Below are positions 17,943 to 27,376 of a stretch of DNA of 64,000 nt, piece after piece. The first letter of the stretch is position 1, and each line of letters opens with the position of its first letter. A program made the translations under genes and the position numbers. This DNA is from Bradyrhizobium agreste (GTDB lineage Bacteria > Pseudomonadota > Alphaproteobacteria > Rhizobiales > Xanthobacteraceae): assembly GCF_016031625.1 (NCBI RefSeq), contig NZ_JACCHP010000008.1:1-64000 (forward strand), given 5' to 3'. Below the pieces are notes generated by a model that worked only from the letters and a program-made list of their open reading frames with translations, was not told the DNA's origin and did not search any database.

Positions 17943-19529
17943 TCAGAAGAATATCAACGTAGATACCAACAGATTGAGCGCGTGTTCCGTTTGGGGCGTG
18001 TGTGTGATGCTTGTCGGGTAATGAATGTATGACAGTCCGACGCTTGCATAGATCCCTGGAGCGAGATGCGCGATGTATGTTCCCGTAACTGCTGTGCTAT
18101 CGCGGTGCGCAAGCTGGCCTTTAGCCAGAGCAGAATCCACTGCAAGCTTACTCCAGGCCGTGTTGGTCGCAACGAGAGCAATCAGATCACTGGGCCGGTT
18201 ATCAAAAGGTCCCTTCGCATAAAGACGAAGCTCGTAATACCGGCTGATCCTGTTGTGCTCAGGTGGAGCTCCCATGACGGAGAAGCCGCCGTAGATGCCG
18301 CGAGACGGCGACCCAAGGGCGTCACTCTGCCAGAGCTGCCTGTCCGCAGCGATGTAGTGAAAATTATTTCCGCTCTCCCTTTGTTGCTTGGGATCCGCCA
18401 AATTCGTGTAGCGGCTACTGTTCAAACCAACGCCCGCCCGCAGCCACGTGTCGGGTACGCCGGGAGCAGCCTTGCTCTTGTAGCCGGCTTCTTCGACGAG
18501 AAGGATGCCTGCATTGGCCGTGCTCCATTTCAAGCCGGTGGGATTCTCGGTTATATGAGCATAGGTACCATCCGGACTGATTGAGCGCTGGACGGAGACC
18601 TTGTTGTACAAGCGAGCGTCAAAATTGTACTTCAAGTTGGCCGCTGGCGTGGGCGCGGCATTGGTGCTCATCCCAGCCTGGAACAAGGCAGACATGTTCG
18701 ATCCTGTACCTCCGAACAATGTGCCGGTGAATTCATTTTGGTTTCTGAGATAGCCAAGTTTGAGTTCTAGCGTCCTGTCGAAGAAAGTCTGGTAGTAGGC
18801 GAGCGTATTGAGTCCCACTCGATCTGGCCCTGGGCGATCCCACGTCCAGTATTGCTGCTCGGCTCCTACGACAATCTGTCCGTCGGCAATGCCAAACCGG
18901 CTCAGATCGTAGGTGACGATCATGAAGTTCGCCGACGCGAACGTCGGATTCTGGCCCATATAGAGCTGGTTTGCGATAGTGCTTCTGGCTGCATGCGGTA
19001 GCTGGTTGCTTGCAAAGGAGTTTTGTGTCCACCCGATATAGCCGATGCCGACGTCCGCCAGCGCAGATCTAACGCCCCCCTTGTCCTGACCAATCGTATC
19101 TGCAGGACCAGGGATGGGGAACCACAACCCTTTTTCACGGAGATTGTCGTACCTTTGGAAGGGATCGATGGTCTTTTGCGGTCTCGTCTGAGCGGCCCCG
19201 TTCGCACTGCCGCGCTTCTCCAAAGGCACTCCGGGACCTGCTGCTGGCGCCGGGGCAGGAGGGCGGATTGCCTGACGGATCAGGTGGACCGGGAGCTTTG
19301 CGGCCCGGTCGGAAGACTTTCCTCTTTTGCTGGCCTGATCCACAGGGTGGTTACTAGGATCAAGTCCGCTCGCTGTTTGTGCCAGTACGGAATTGCCGAC
19401 CAGACAAGCCGCTAGCGAAAATGCGATAACAAGCCCAGATTGCTTTCGCCTTTGTCTGGAATTGAAAGAAAGTGCTGCCGTAGCCGAGTATGTCCGAGGC
19501 GAGGTCGTCGCAAGAAGGCAATCACGCAT
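17943..19529 (-). CDS. Carbohydrate-selective porin, OprB family
   Basis: Outer-membrane beta-barrel for sugar uptake. 528 residues from the ATG at 19529. The n-region is long; a hydrophobic stretch LVIAFSLAACLVGNSVLAQ marks the export signal. After a proline-rich periplasmic part, the mature barrel shows OprB features: GIGYIGWTQNSF, amphipathic strands alternating with aromatic girdles (AEQQYWTWDRPG), and a C-terminal strand ending in Phe-Phe as outer-membrane proteins need. The open frame continues upstream to 20297 but that part overlaps an interspersed palindromic repeat and is not coding in my view. It faces nolL convergently. Confidence 0.82.
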   Translation of the reverse strand: MRDCLLATTSPRTYSATAALSFNSRQRRKQSGLVIAFSLAACLVGNSVLAQTASGLDPSNHPVDQASKRGKSSDRAAKLPVHLIRQAIRPPAPAPAAGPGVPLEKRGSANGAAQTRPQKTIDPFQRYDNLREKGLWFPIPGPADTIGQDKGGVRSALADVGIGYIGWTQNSFASNQLPHAARSTIANQLYMGQNPTFASANFMIVTYDLSRFGIADGQIVVGAEQQYWTWDRPGPDRVGLNTLAYYQTFFDRTLELKLGYLRNQNEFTGTLFGGTGSNMSALFQAGMSTNAAPTPAANLKYNFDARLYNKVSVQRSISPDGTYAHITENPTGLKWSTANAGILLVEEAGYKSKAAPGVPDTWLRAGVGLNSSRYTNLADPKQQRESGNNFHYIAADRQLWQSDALGSPSRGIYGGFSVMGAPPEHNRISRYYELRLYAKGPFDNRPSDLIALVATNTAWSKLAVDSALAKGQLAHRDSTAVTGTYIAHLAPGIYASVGLSYIHYPTSITHTPQTEHALNLLVSTLIFF

Positions 19530-19634
19530 GGCGTACTTCGGGTCGATGTCTGCCGGCCATGAATGGATTGAACTGCGGCCTGATTGGCCTGGAGTGAGCT
19601 CCCGGCGCAATGTGGCACGCGCCTGCTTCCACAT

Positions 19635-19723
19635 CGTCATTGCGAGCACAGCGAAGTAATCCAGAATCCCTCCGCGGCGAGGCAGTCCGGATCGCGTCGT
19701 CGCCAGCGCTCCTCGCAATGACG
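19635..19723. repeat. Interspersed palindromic repeat (CGTCATTGCGAG family)
   Basis: The left end CGTCATTGCGAG and the right end CTCGCAATGACG are inverted copies, with AGTAATCCAGA and CAGTCCGGAT-like arms inside. The same element type is scattered in Bradyrhizobium and related genomes. It lies just upstream of the porin start. Confidence 0.75.
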
Positions 19724-19749
19724 AGCAAGCGGCATCGCCGGCGTCGTTT

Positions 19750-20840
19750 CGCGTCCGACGGTGAGGGGGACGAGCCAGAACTCGATTTATCCGAACAGAG
19801 CCACTCAGGCTTGCTGAACCCCTCAGCTCGCGGCGCGATGATGATCCGATCCGAAATTTGCTTGTGCACGACGCCAGTGCGCCGAGAGCCAGCGGAGAGC
19901 GCTGGCTCGGCAAATGCTCACGAGCGCGCGGGGGCTTGCTGTCCTGGCCACCAAAACATTGCGAATGTCCACCTTGCTCACTGTGAGTCAGGCGAGTCTG
20001 GCGGTGCCGCGCATTTGCATCCAAGGCAGCTTTCTGGACCAAATGACAGCTACCGGAAAGCAGGGCTCGCCGTGCAAGAGGCTCGGCTTCACGAAGCTCT
20101 TCATCGGTATTGTTGTCAGCGAAACACGAGACAATCGGCGGGCTTGGCCGAAAGACCTTTGAATTTGCGCGCTCGGCAACCAGAGCACAACATCCAACGT
20201 GAAGGCCCAAGAGACCGGAGGAATCAGCCATCCAGCTTTGGCGGACATCGGCGAGCAGTTGCTGCTTACCGTCAGCGCGGCAAAACTTGTCTTGCATCCG
20301 AATCCTTGACGTGCGCGGCGTTCGTTGGCCACGCTTGGCACGTGCCCGTCATCTCGAACAACCTGCCGGAACTGGTAGTTGATCAGGTGCAATGTTTGCC
20401 GGTCCAATCGCGCCATTGCGGCTCGGCCGATCAGCCGTGGCGCTTACGTGGCGCGTCCCAGACGAAGTTGTTGGTCTGGGCAATGCGTGAGGCGGGACTC
20501 CATCGAACACTTGCAGGAATCAGTGGACGGTTTGCAGTCGTGCCGGGGCAAGGTAAGAAAATCTGCAAGGTTCTTTTGATTGATGAGAAAATGTGCGCGC
20601 CGCGCCATCGCCAACGAAGACGAAAACCATTGCTCGCTGGTGGCGCTATCATGGAGAACGCGCGCAAATTGTCGCGTTGGATTGCTCAAGAAGGAGCGTT
20701 TCATAGGAGCAGGCGCAGCCGATCGGGAAGATCGCAAACATTGATTATTGTCGAGGCGGTAACTCCTGGAGCGCGGGAGCATTGCGGGCTATCGAGTCGA
20801 CAAAATAAGCCTGATGCAATGGGATCTCGAGTGAGGGACA
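19750..20840. other. Region without recognised gene
   Basis: The 414-codon plus frame covering this span begins inside the palindromic repeat and has no recognisable domain, and its composition (many Arg, Cys, His, Pro scattered) looks like a non-coding frame. Minus frames are short. I see nothing else. Confidence 0.45.
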
Positions 20841-21350
20841 ATGGACCTGATTGATCAAGCGGCTGCTTCAGACTTGCGGCCGCTCTTGCGCGGGCCGTCA
20901 AGAAGGATTCTTCCGGTTTTGGTGCTCCCGCTTGTCCTCGTCGGCTCGTGTGCTGCTGGCGCCTGGGTTTGGGCTAACCTTGAAGATCTTGTCGAGACGC
21001 CGGAGAGCAGAGATGTCGCTTCAACAATGAGCCTGTCACTGGAGGACAGGGCATCCCTATTCGAGATAAAGTGGGCACAGCAGAAAACTGACGATGAGAT
21101 CGCAGAACTCAACCGCCGGATTGATGCCCAGCGGGATGCCCTCAAAGAGATCCTGGATCAGATCACCATACTGACTTCTCGGATCGATTCGCTGCAGAGT
21201 TCAACACCTGTCCCTTCTGCTTCCGAGCCACCTTTGTCGCCACCCCGGGCTGTTTCGACCAGGAAACGCTTCGGGCGGTCCAAACCACGGGGACCTGTTT
21301 CCGTCGGAGGCGCGCCAGTGATCGCCGAACCGAAGACCGCCGAGCCTTGA
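20841..21350 (+). CDS. Membrane-anchored coiled-coil protein of unknown function
   Basis: 169 residues. A short cytoplasmic N-terminus with basic residues (RGPSRR) leads into one membrane segment (about 24-45, ILPVLVLPLVLVGSCAAGAWVW). Residues 75-118 have the heptad pattern of a coiled coil (KTDDEIAELNRRIDAQRDALKEI quoted in part), followed by a Pro/Ser-rich tail. This is a bitopic inner-membrane protein with a periplasmic coiled coil. I do not recognise a named family. The frame has coding-like third positions and the start is ATG. It lies upstream of, and convergent with, hemN. Confidence 0.6.
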   Translation: MDLIDQAAASDLRPLLRGPSRRILPVLVLPLVLVGSCAAGAWVWANLEDLVETPESRDVASTMSLSLEDRASLFEIKWAQQKTDDEIAELNRRIDAQRDALKEILDQITILTSRIDSLQSSTPVPSASEPPLSPPRAVSTRKRFGRSKPRGPVSVGGAPVIAEPKTAEP

Positions 21351-21755
21351 GCTCTGAGACGCTGCAGGCGTGGTCGAGTCTCCAACTGTGCTTGAGGAGG
21401 TGGACCGTAGCTTCGCAAAGCGGCCGCCAGCCGCAAAATCCCGAAGCTTGTGCAGGCGCTGCCGTCTCCAGCGGCACGTCGCTGAAGCCACGCCATTATC
21501 AAGAGCACTCAAGGGAGGTGGGGCATAGCCCTTTAGGCATGATCGAGCCGTGGCCCTGAACGGGGGAATCCGCTGCGCCTCTCCTTCAAATCAGCTTCCT
21601 TTAGTCAGCCCTCCCGGTTTGAGGCCATATCTGAAAGGTCGTTGTCATGACACCGCCGCTGCATCCTCGAAATCTGGCCTGTCTGCCGGAGGTGCCTCTT
21701 CAGATCATTTCGTCGCGAAGAGCTTAGATCTTTGGGATCTGCTCACATGCGGAGC
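21351..21755. other. Intergenic, nothing recognised
   Basis: Between the coiled-coil gene and the hemN stop. No dyad with a T-run and no gene seen. Confidence 0.5.
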
Positions 21756-23093
21756 TTAGTTAATAGGGGTACGGTCGAGATAGATGTCGAATGCGGCAGC
21801 AACAGCACGAACGAGAAACCGGTGTTCCTGCTTGACCCGAATGAATCCCTCTTCAATGTCCACTATCCCGTCTTCGGCAAGCGTTCGCAACCGGTCGGCC
21901 GAATTGAGAAGAGGAATCGGATCAAATCCGTGAGCAGCACAGATCGCTGGTACGTCGGCCTGCAAATCGCACATCAGACGCTCGATAATCGCGGCGCGGA
22001 GCCGATCTTCGGGGGAGAGACAGTGGCCTCTTGAGGTTGCCAGACGACCAGCCTGAATGTGTTGGCGATAGGAAGCGGTTGCACTCTCGTTCTGGACGTA
22101 ACCGTCACGCAGACGGCCGATGGCTGACGGACCTAAGCCGATCACGGTTTTGCAGGTATCAGCGGAATAACCCAGGGAGTTGCGGCGCAGCTGCCCGGCT
22201 TTCTGCGCCAGCGCGAGCTCGTCGTTCGGCAGGGCGAAATGGTCGAGCCCGATCTGGCGGTAGCCGGCCGAGACCAGCGTATCTGCAATAGCCGCGGCTT
22301 GCTCGGCGCGGGCGAGATTATCGGGCAGCGCCCTCTCATCGATCTGGCGCTGACGTTTCATATAGGAGGGGACGTGAGCATAGCCGAAAACCGCAAGCCG
22401 GTCTGGCCGCATGGCCAGAGCCGTCCGCGCGGAGTCCACGCAGGACCGCACCGTCTGATGTGGCAGTCCGAAGAGAAGGTCGAAATTGATGCGCCTTATC
22501 CCATGCTGGCGAAGGCTTTCGACGACAGAAGCCGTCTGCACCTCGCTCTGGACGCGGTTGACCGCCCTTTGAACCACGGGGTCGAAGCTTTGCACACCTA
22601 TGCTCGCGCGGCTGATCCCCGCCGCTTCTAACGTTTCGACCATCTCGGCCGTGACCCCACGCGGATCGATTTCTATGGCGATGGTAGCTGATTTGCTGAA
22701 CGCGAAGCAGCGGCGCAAGAGTTCCACCAAGCCAAGGAAATCGGTCGGCGCAATGGTGGTCGGCGTCCCGCCGCCGAAATGCACGTCGCTCACCGGCAGA
22801 GCAGGCGGCGCTTGCTCTGCGACCAAGCGTATCTCATCCTGCACCGCCGCCAAATAATTGCGGATCGGTTGCTCGCTGCGAGTGAGGCTTGTAGGGAAGC
22901 CGCAATACCAGCAGATCGAGCGACAGAACGGAACGTGGAGGTAGAGCGATACGGGTTCGTTCGGCGGCAGCCGCCTCAACCATGTCTCACAAATCTTGGG
23001 ACCGACCATCGCGGAGAAATCCGGTACGGTTGGGTAGATCGTGTACCAAGGCAGGCGAGCATCGCAATACTTGTTTAGGAGGAAGGTCTGCAA
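21756..23093 (-). CDS. hemN: Oxygen-independent coproporphyrinogen III oxidase
   Basis: Radical-SAM enzyme that decarboxylates coproporphyrinogen III in haem synthesis when oxygen is scarce, as in nodules. 445 residues. The 4Fe-4S motif CRSICWYCGF (CxxxCxxC, near residue 55) sits after YLHVPF; FGGGTPT and SIGVQSF are further HemN hallmarks, and the C-terminal HemN domain contains GLGPSAIG and the substrate-linked R-x-x-x-x-C-x region. A FixK/FNR-type box lies 59-72 bp ahead of the start codon, at about -41.5 of the inferred transcript start. The assignment is firm; hemN2-type regulation is inferred from that box. Confidence 0.95.
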   Translation of the reverse strand: MQTFLLNKYCDARLPWYTIYPTVPDFSAMVGPKICETWLRRLPPNEPVSLYLHVPFCRSICWYCGFPTSLTRSEQPIRNYLAAVQDEIRLVAEQAPPALPVSDVHFGGGTPTTIAPTDFLGLVELLRRCFAFSKSATIAIEIDPRGVTAEMVETLEAAGISRASIGVQSFDPVVQRAVNRVQSEVQTASVVESLRQHGIRRINFDLLFGLPHQTVRSCVDSARTALAMRPDRLAVFGYAHVPSYMKRQRQIDERALPDNLARAEQAAAIADTLVSAGYRQIGLDHFALPNDELALAQKAGQLRRNSLGYSADTCKTVIGLGPSAIGRLRDGYVQNESATASYRQHIQAGRLATSRGHCLSPEDRLRAAIIERLMCDLQADVPAICAAHGFDPIPLLNSADRLRTLAEDGIVDIEEGFIRVKQEHRFLVRAVAAAFDIYLDRTPIN

Positions 23094-23151
23094 GACTTAA
23101 CTTTCCCATGCTCAAACAGCGTGAAGCTGACCGGCGCCCTCTCTTGTGTCT

Positions 23152-23165
23152 TTGCGTTATGTCAA
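23152..23165 (-). promoter_or_regulatory. FixK/FNR-type box of hemN
   Basis: TTGCGTTATGTCAA fits the FixK2 pattern TTG(A/C)-N6-(T/G)CAA without mismatch. Its centre is about 65 bp from the hemN ATG, which would place a class II transcript start near 23117. Confidence 0.75.
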
Positions 23166-23571
23166 ACGCGACTAACTGTTCTTGAGATTGGTCCCGCTCT
23201 CGATGTCACTGCCAACCCAGCTTACGGGCCGGGAGTGGGAGTGAGCGCCGCTCCTTGGCGATTATCTGGATGCTGTGGGTAGAATGAAGGTCTCTTACGA
23301 GTACGGCTTAAGCGGCTAGAGAGCCTGCGTGCAGTGTCAATCATTCATCCGAGGGCGCGTTGCTTCTGCATTCCCTGACATGCAGCCATTTTGCGACAAA
23401 GACAGAGATCTAAAGGCACCACCAAAAGCGGGCCAGGCTGTCCCCAAACTCAAGCTGGTGTTTCCTGGAAAAATCGATGTGCATGCTCGGGCATTCGACC
23501 GATGCCTCCGTCCAAGGCCGGCGTGTCACGGACAATACGTTGCTTGCTGGATGAAGAGCGCCAAGTTCGCG

Positions 23572-23602
23572 ATCGTACAATGTGACGCTACGTGCGATTC
23601 AA
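23572..23602 (-). promoter_or_regulatory. MerR/NolA-type promoter-operator, orphan copy
   Basis: On the minus strand: TTGAAT, a 19-bp spacer with the dyad ACGTAGCGT, then TACGAT. The spacer is nearly identical to those of the nolA promoter and the binding-protein promoter. The nearest gene in its direction is hemN, about 480 bp away, with no coding frame I trust between. Confidence 0.65.
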
Positions 23603-25336
23603 GTCCTTTGGAGCAGCTCACGAAAAACATTGTCGAAGTTAAAGTACAAAACGCAATGAGCCTCAATTCCGCCACGCTACTTGTCTCATTGCCGGGAGCA
23701 TCATCACGGATGTACTGATGATGTTGGGCGAGCCCGGCGCACTTTCGACACCCGGCAAAGTGCGTCGGGTGCGCCTTGGTTCGGCGGCGTCTCGTTCCGG
23801 CGCCAATGCAGCTCGCCAACTCACAACAACTTGCAGCTTATAGCGAACGCGCGCCAGGCCAGATACCTCACACGTGACACCATCTGCGATGTTCTATTCT
23901 GCTTCAGCGCTTAATGTCTTTTGTTTTTTGACAACGCCTTTGCGGCTAGCGGTCACCGTCCGAGCGCGCACATCGCGCTTGGCCCCTCATTGGCCTCGCG
24001 ATCAATCCGATGCACCAGCAGCTCTCACTGTTCACATAGACGGCCTGGTGAGGCGTCGATCATCCCGTCACTAGGAATCGTTCTCGCGCGGCGACCTGAA
24101 GGCCTTCTAGGCAGAAGCCGGCTGGGAGATCTTGCGCCGGATCATTACACCAAATGGGAGTCGCACCCTGGCATTCCAGTCCATTCACAGGATTGAGAAA
24201 GCTTGTGCTCCGTAAGCCGATCGGGTCTGAAGATCATCTTCCACGAATGAGAGCTGAGCCGATCAAGGCAGCGAGGATGATCGCCAAACAGTTTGATAAC
24301 TTGAAACTGGACACGCACCAGGGCCCATAACTGAAGTGCTCGGCTCGCCGCGAGCCCTCCATCGGGTGACGACTATCCGCAAGACAGTGGCGGCAACAAT
24401 CAGCGACGGCTGCGTACGTCAGTATATGATCTGTGGCGATCATCGCCTTCAGTTCGCTATTGAAACGTTTGCGGCAACTGTTGATACGTCACGCGCCCAG
24501 ACCGCCTGGCTCTATCAGCAGCCTTCGGCGAGACCGCGTGAGAGGGTCTCAGCGTTTTTCAGATGGAGAGGGGATCGAGGAATGATGGCGTCGACCCACC
24601 ATGGGCCAGCAAGCGCCATTCCTGCTGTAAAACGGCGTCGAACTCATCGGAGAGCCGGTGAAAGGGTGACTCTGTCGGCGTGGCCGATAGGGGCATGCGC
24701 GACGGGGGCTCATTGCCGCGCCTCCGCATCCTTGCCCATTTCGAGTTGACTGCGACTTTCTGGCGCTCAGCAAATCATCTTCCCTGACAATCTCCATGAG
24801 CAGCGCGCCGCAAGGACGGACCCAACTTGCTCCGAACTTGGCTTGCAGACCGTCCTCACCAAGCTCCTCGACGTAGTCGACGCGCGAGCCGACAAAGAGA
24901 TTGCCGCAGCCTTCCAGAATGCTGATAAACATCTCACCGCCCCTGCCGCTCTCGAGGGAGCCGAATGAGCCCCCTGGATCGATCCGCACGAGCGTACCTA
25001 GCGAGAGCGCGCTTAGTCGGGGCTCCCGCGGCCGGAGGGGCAGTCGGTCCAAGTTCCTCGACGATTGTCATGTGTCGACCGCCCTCATCAATTGCCAAGG
25101 CTAATGAGTGGGCTGGGAGAGGGCTGTGGTTGGGGCACCGACGGTCGGACTCGAGGCCGCTGCCGAGAGAAGGCGTGCACCTTTCGTGGTCCAGGTCAAC
25201 TCGTGCTGCGGCTCGCGCAAATGGCCCTGTCGGCTTTCCTCCCGATGTCATGATTGCTTCAATGCAACTTACCTTCTAGTCAACCCGCCGCCTTTCAAGC
25301 CCTTGTCTCGGCGGTGATTTTCGCGAAATCAGCAGT
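23603..25336. other. Long region without recognised intact gene
   Basis: Frames are short and overlapping. A minus-strand stretch near 24790-24935 (MFISILEG, then RVDYVEELGEDGLQAKFGA and VRPCGALLMEIV) looks like a fragment of a real protein but I cannot name it. The rest shows nothing. Confidence 0.4.
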
Positions 25337-25352
25337 TGGTATGACACTTGCT
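25337..25352 (+). promoter_or_regulatory. sigma54 (-24/-12) promoter of the decayed fixA copy
   Basis: TGGTATGACACTTGCT: GG and GC elements spaced by 10 bp. It differs at only two bases from the promoter of the intact fixA at 55972 (TGGTACAACACTTGCT). No TGT-N10-ACA was seen upstream. Confidence 0.7.
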
Positions 25353-25399
25353 GGGCTGGTGCGATCCGATCTGGGGTCCTCTCCCTTCTGGAGATGCGC

Positions 25400-25790
25400 A
25401 TGCAAAGTGTCCTCTGCATCAAGCGGGTCTCGCGACTGCGAGTATCTCCCATTGCGCCTTTGAGGTGGCCATTTTCTGCCCCTTCGATTCATTTGCGCCG
25501 GACCTGCCGGACGGACCCGCTGAGACGCCGGGCAATCATGCGAGGAGTATGGCTTCGGCTGTTCCGTGTTGCTCATCGATCGCGTCCCCGACGCCGTCAT
25601 AGGGCGGAGCATCAGCCAACGGTTGACGATGGCAACTCGCAAGATTGGGAAGAAAAATGACGCTCCTGTTGTCTTCGTCGGGAAGCAGAGAATCGATACC
25701 GACAACGCGCAGGTCCGGTCCGGCACCGCCAACGGCATGGGCGTGCTCTACCTCACCTGTATCGCGGAGTTTAGTGCCCAGCATGTCCTC
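25400..25790 (+). pseudogene. Decayed fixA (electron-transfer flavoprotein beta subunit)
   Basis: A good ribosome site (GGAG) and MQSVLCIKRV open the gene, matching the FixA start. The frame then breaks. Scraps follow in other frames, the best being VLLIDRVPDA-type and GKQRIDTDNAQV...GMGVLYLTC at about 25560-25765, which aligns with GKQTIDGDTAQV...RLGVLQLTY of the intact FixA at 56026. Several deletions and shifts make it non-functional. It differs enough from the intact copy to be an old paralogue (or fixA of another lineage) and not a recent duplicate. Confidence 0.75.
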
Positions 25791-26209
25791 GTGCTTGGCC
25801 TCGAGACAAAGCGAAGCGCCGTTCGGACAGGACCATGGTTTCTCGCCATCCAATCTGAAGAGAGTTGGGCCTGTGACGCTCGTGCTGTCTGGTTCGTCTC
25901 GCCAGCTGAGCAGTCAGGGCCCTCGGACTTTCTATCACTGCCAAACCAACAAACATGGACGACCGCCCGGTTATCTCCGGTTTCGCCAGTACGCGATCGG
26001 CGAGCTCGATCGATCACTTCGCATGTGCAACGGCGCTTCGATTGCGGCGTGCCGTTCAGCCTCGGACCAGGGATGATGGCGGCAGCTCGGCTGTTTGACG
26101 GGACGACCATGCCGGCGCAGCCAGCGGCGGGGCAACGAATCCGGGAATGGCGTCTGACGCAGCGTTCGGCGCTCAGACTTCACGAAGAATAAACCCAAGG
26201 GTTCAGGTC
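25791..26209. other. Intergenic before the luxR-type gene
   Basis: The plus frame that ends at 26192 continues from the fixA remnant and has no recognisable domain past it. Nothing else seen. Confidence 0.45.
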
Positions 26210-27019
26210 ATGGAATTGAATTTGGCTCCGCCTGAAACAAGCGCAAGCGAACACACTGACCGGGAGCTTGAACGAAGTTCTGAGGCGCCCATCAGGGATC
26301 TCTTTAGCTTCACTGAATGCGCGAACCAGACGCATTCGCTCAGAGCACTGTTCCAGCTTCTTGTAAGCTGTGCCACCGATGAAGGCTTCAGTGAAGTCGC
26401 TTTCGGCGCTCTCAACTTCGTCGAGCCACTTCGGCTGGCGGAGTATCCACCTCCGGCTGTGGCTGTGAAGTGGCCGCCAGACTGGTGCGACCGATACTTC
26501 AAACGCAAGTACCATACTATCGATCCGGTGGTCCGGAGGACGCCGATGCTTTCGCGGCCGTTTTTGTGGGACCAACTCGCCGACCGCTATCAACTTCAAA
26601 AGGACGAGAGACGCGTATTGGACGAGGCGAGAGAGGCGGGCCTGAAGCATGGCATGAGCGTGCCATTGTTTGGCCCGTTGGGTCGGGTATCTGTGGTGTC
26701 GTTTGCATCTGCGTCAGATGATGCTGATCCTCAGGACCACATCGGTCATCTCAACGCCCTAGCCTGGCAGTTTCACACCGCCTATGGCGACATCGCTCGT
26801 CCCTGCAATAATGGCAGCGAAAGAAAAGTTGCACTATCGCAGCGGGAGATCAATTGCTTGCGGTGGGTGGGAGAGGGGAAATCGTCATGGGAAATTGGGA
26901 AGATCCTGGACATCAGTGAGAATACAGTCAATTTTCATATCAAAAATGCAATGCGAAAGCTGGGTGCGACCAGCCGGATTCAAGCGGTCCTTATCGCGGT
27001 TCGCCTCAATCTTCTTTGA
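26210..27019 (+). CDS. LuxR-family transcription regulator with autoinducer-binding domain
   Basis: 269 residues from the ATG at 26210 (AGG ribosome site; the frame opens at 26147). Residues 50-190 form an acyl-HSL-type binding domain: PPDWCDRYFKRKYHTIDPVV carries the Trp, Tyr, Asp and Pro that contact autoinducers, followed by FLWDQL and EAREAGLKHGMSVP. Residues 205-265 are the LuxR helix-turn-helix (LSQREINCLRWVGEGKSSWEI and NTVNFHIKNAMRKL). No luxI synthase is in the window, so it is a solo here; it may sense a signal made elsewhere in the genome or by neighbours. It is convergent with the outer-membrane protein gene. Confidence 0.92.
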   Translation: MELNLAPPETSASEHTDRELERSSEAPIRDLFSFTECANQTHSLRALFQLLVSCATDEGFSEVAFGALNFVEPLRLAEYPPPAVAVKWPPDWCDRYFKRKYHTIDPVVRRTPMLSRPFLWDQLADRYQLQKDERRVLDEAREAGLKHGMSVPLFGPLGRVSVVSFASASDDADPQDHIGHLNALAWQFHTAYGDIARPCNNGSERKVALSQREINCLRWVGEGKSSWEIGKILDISENTVNFHIKNAMRKLGATSRIQAVLIAVRLNLL

Positions 27020-27328
27020 ATTCATCAGTCGAATGGAAGGAGCACCAAGTGCCAAATCTTGCTTCAGCTTCTGGCAGGTTCATCGATGCTTATGGAGCTC
27101 CAAAACCTCACACGCGGCGGGAGGTTTCAGACTTACCTCGAGGAGTGCTGTATTTGCGGCCTCGCCGAAAGTGCCATCAGATGTTGAATCGACTGACCTG
27201 GTCCGCCAGTGTTGAGGTCAGGCGGCGTCGTTCCATGCAGCCGTTGATCCCTGCTCAGACGAACTCGAACCTGGTGCTTCGGAGCTGCGGGAGGGGTGCC
27301 GCAGGGGGAGGAGCGTGTGAAGCAAGAA

Positions 27329-27346
27329 CCCCGACCGCGGTCGGGG
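27329..27346. terminator. Palindromic terminator between luxR-type and outer-membrane protein genes
   Basis: CCCCGACCGCGGTCGGGG is a perfect palindrome. On the minus strand TTCTTGCTTC follows, so it can end the outer-membrane protein transcript 31 bp past its stop; on the plus strand it lies about 310 bp past the regulator gene. Confidence 0.6.
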
Positions 27347-27376
27347 CTCCCGATTCACGCAACCGCGTGGAGATCA

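Noticed and set aside
19530..20297. N-terminal extension of the porin frame to 784 codons
   Set aside because: The extension crosses an interspersed palindromic repeat and lies upstream of the export signal.
19610..20854. 414-codon plus-strand frame
   Set aside because: It starts inside the palindromic repeat, has no recognisable domain and overlaps the upstream region of the porin gene.
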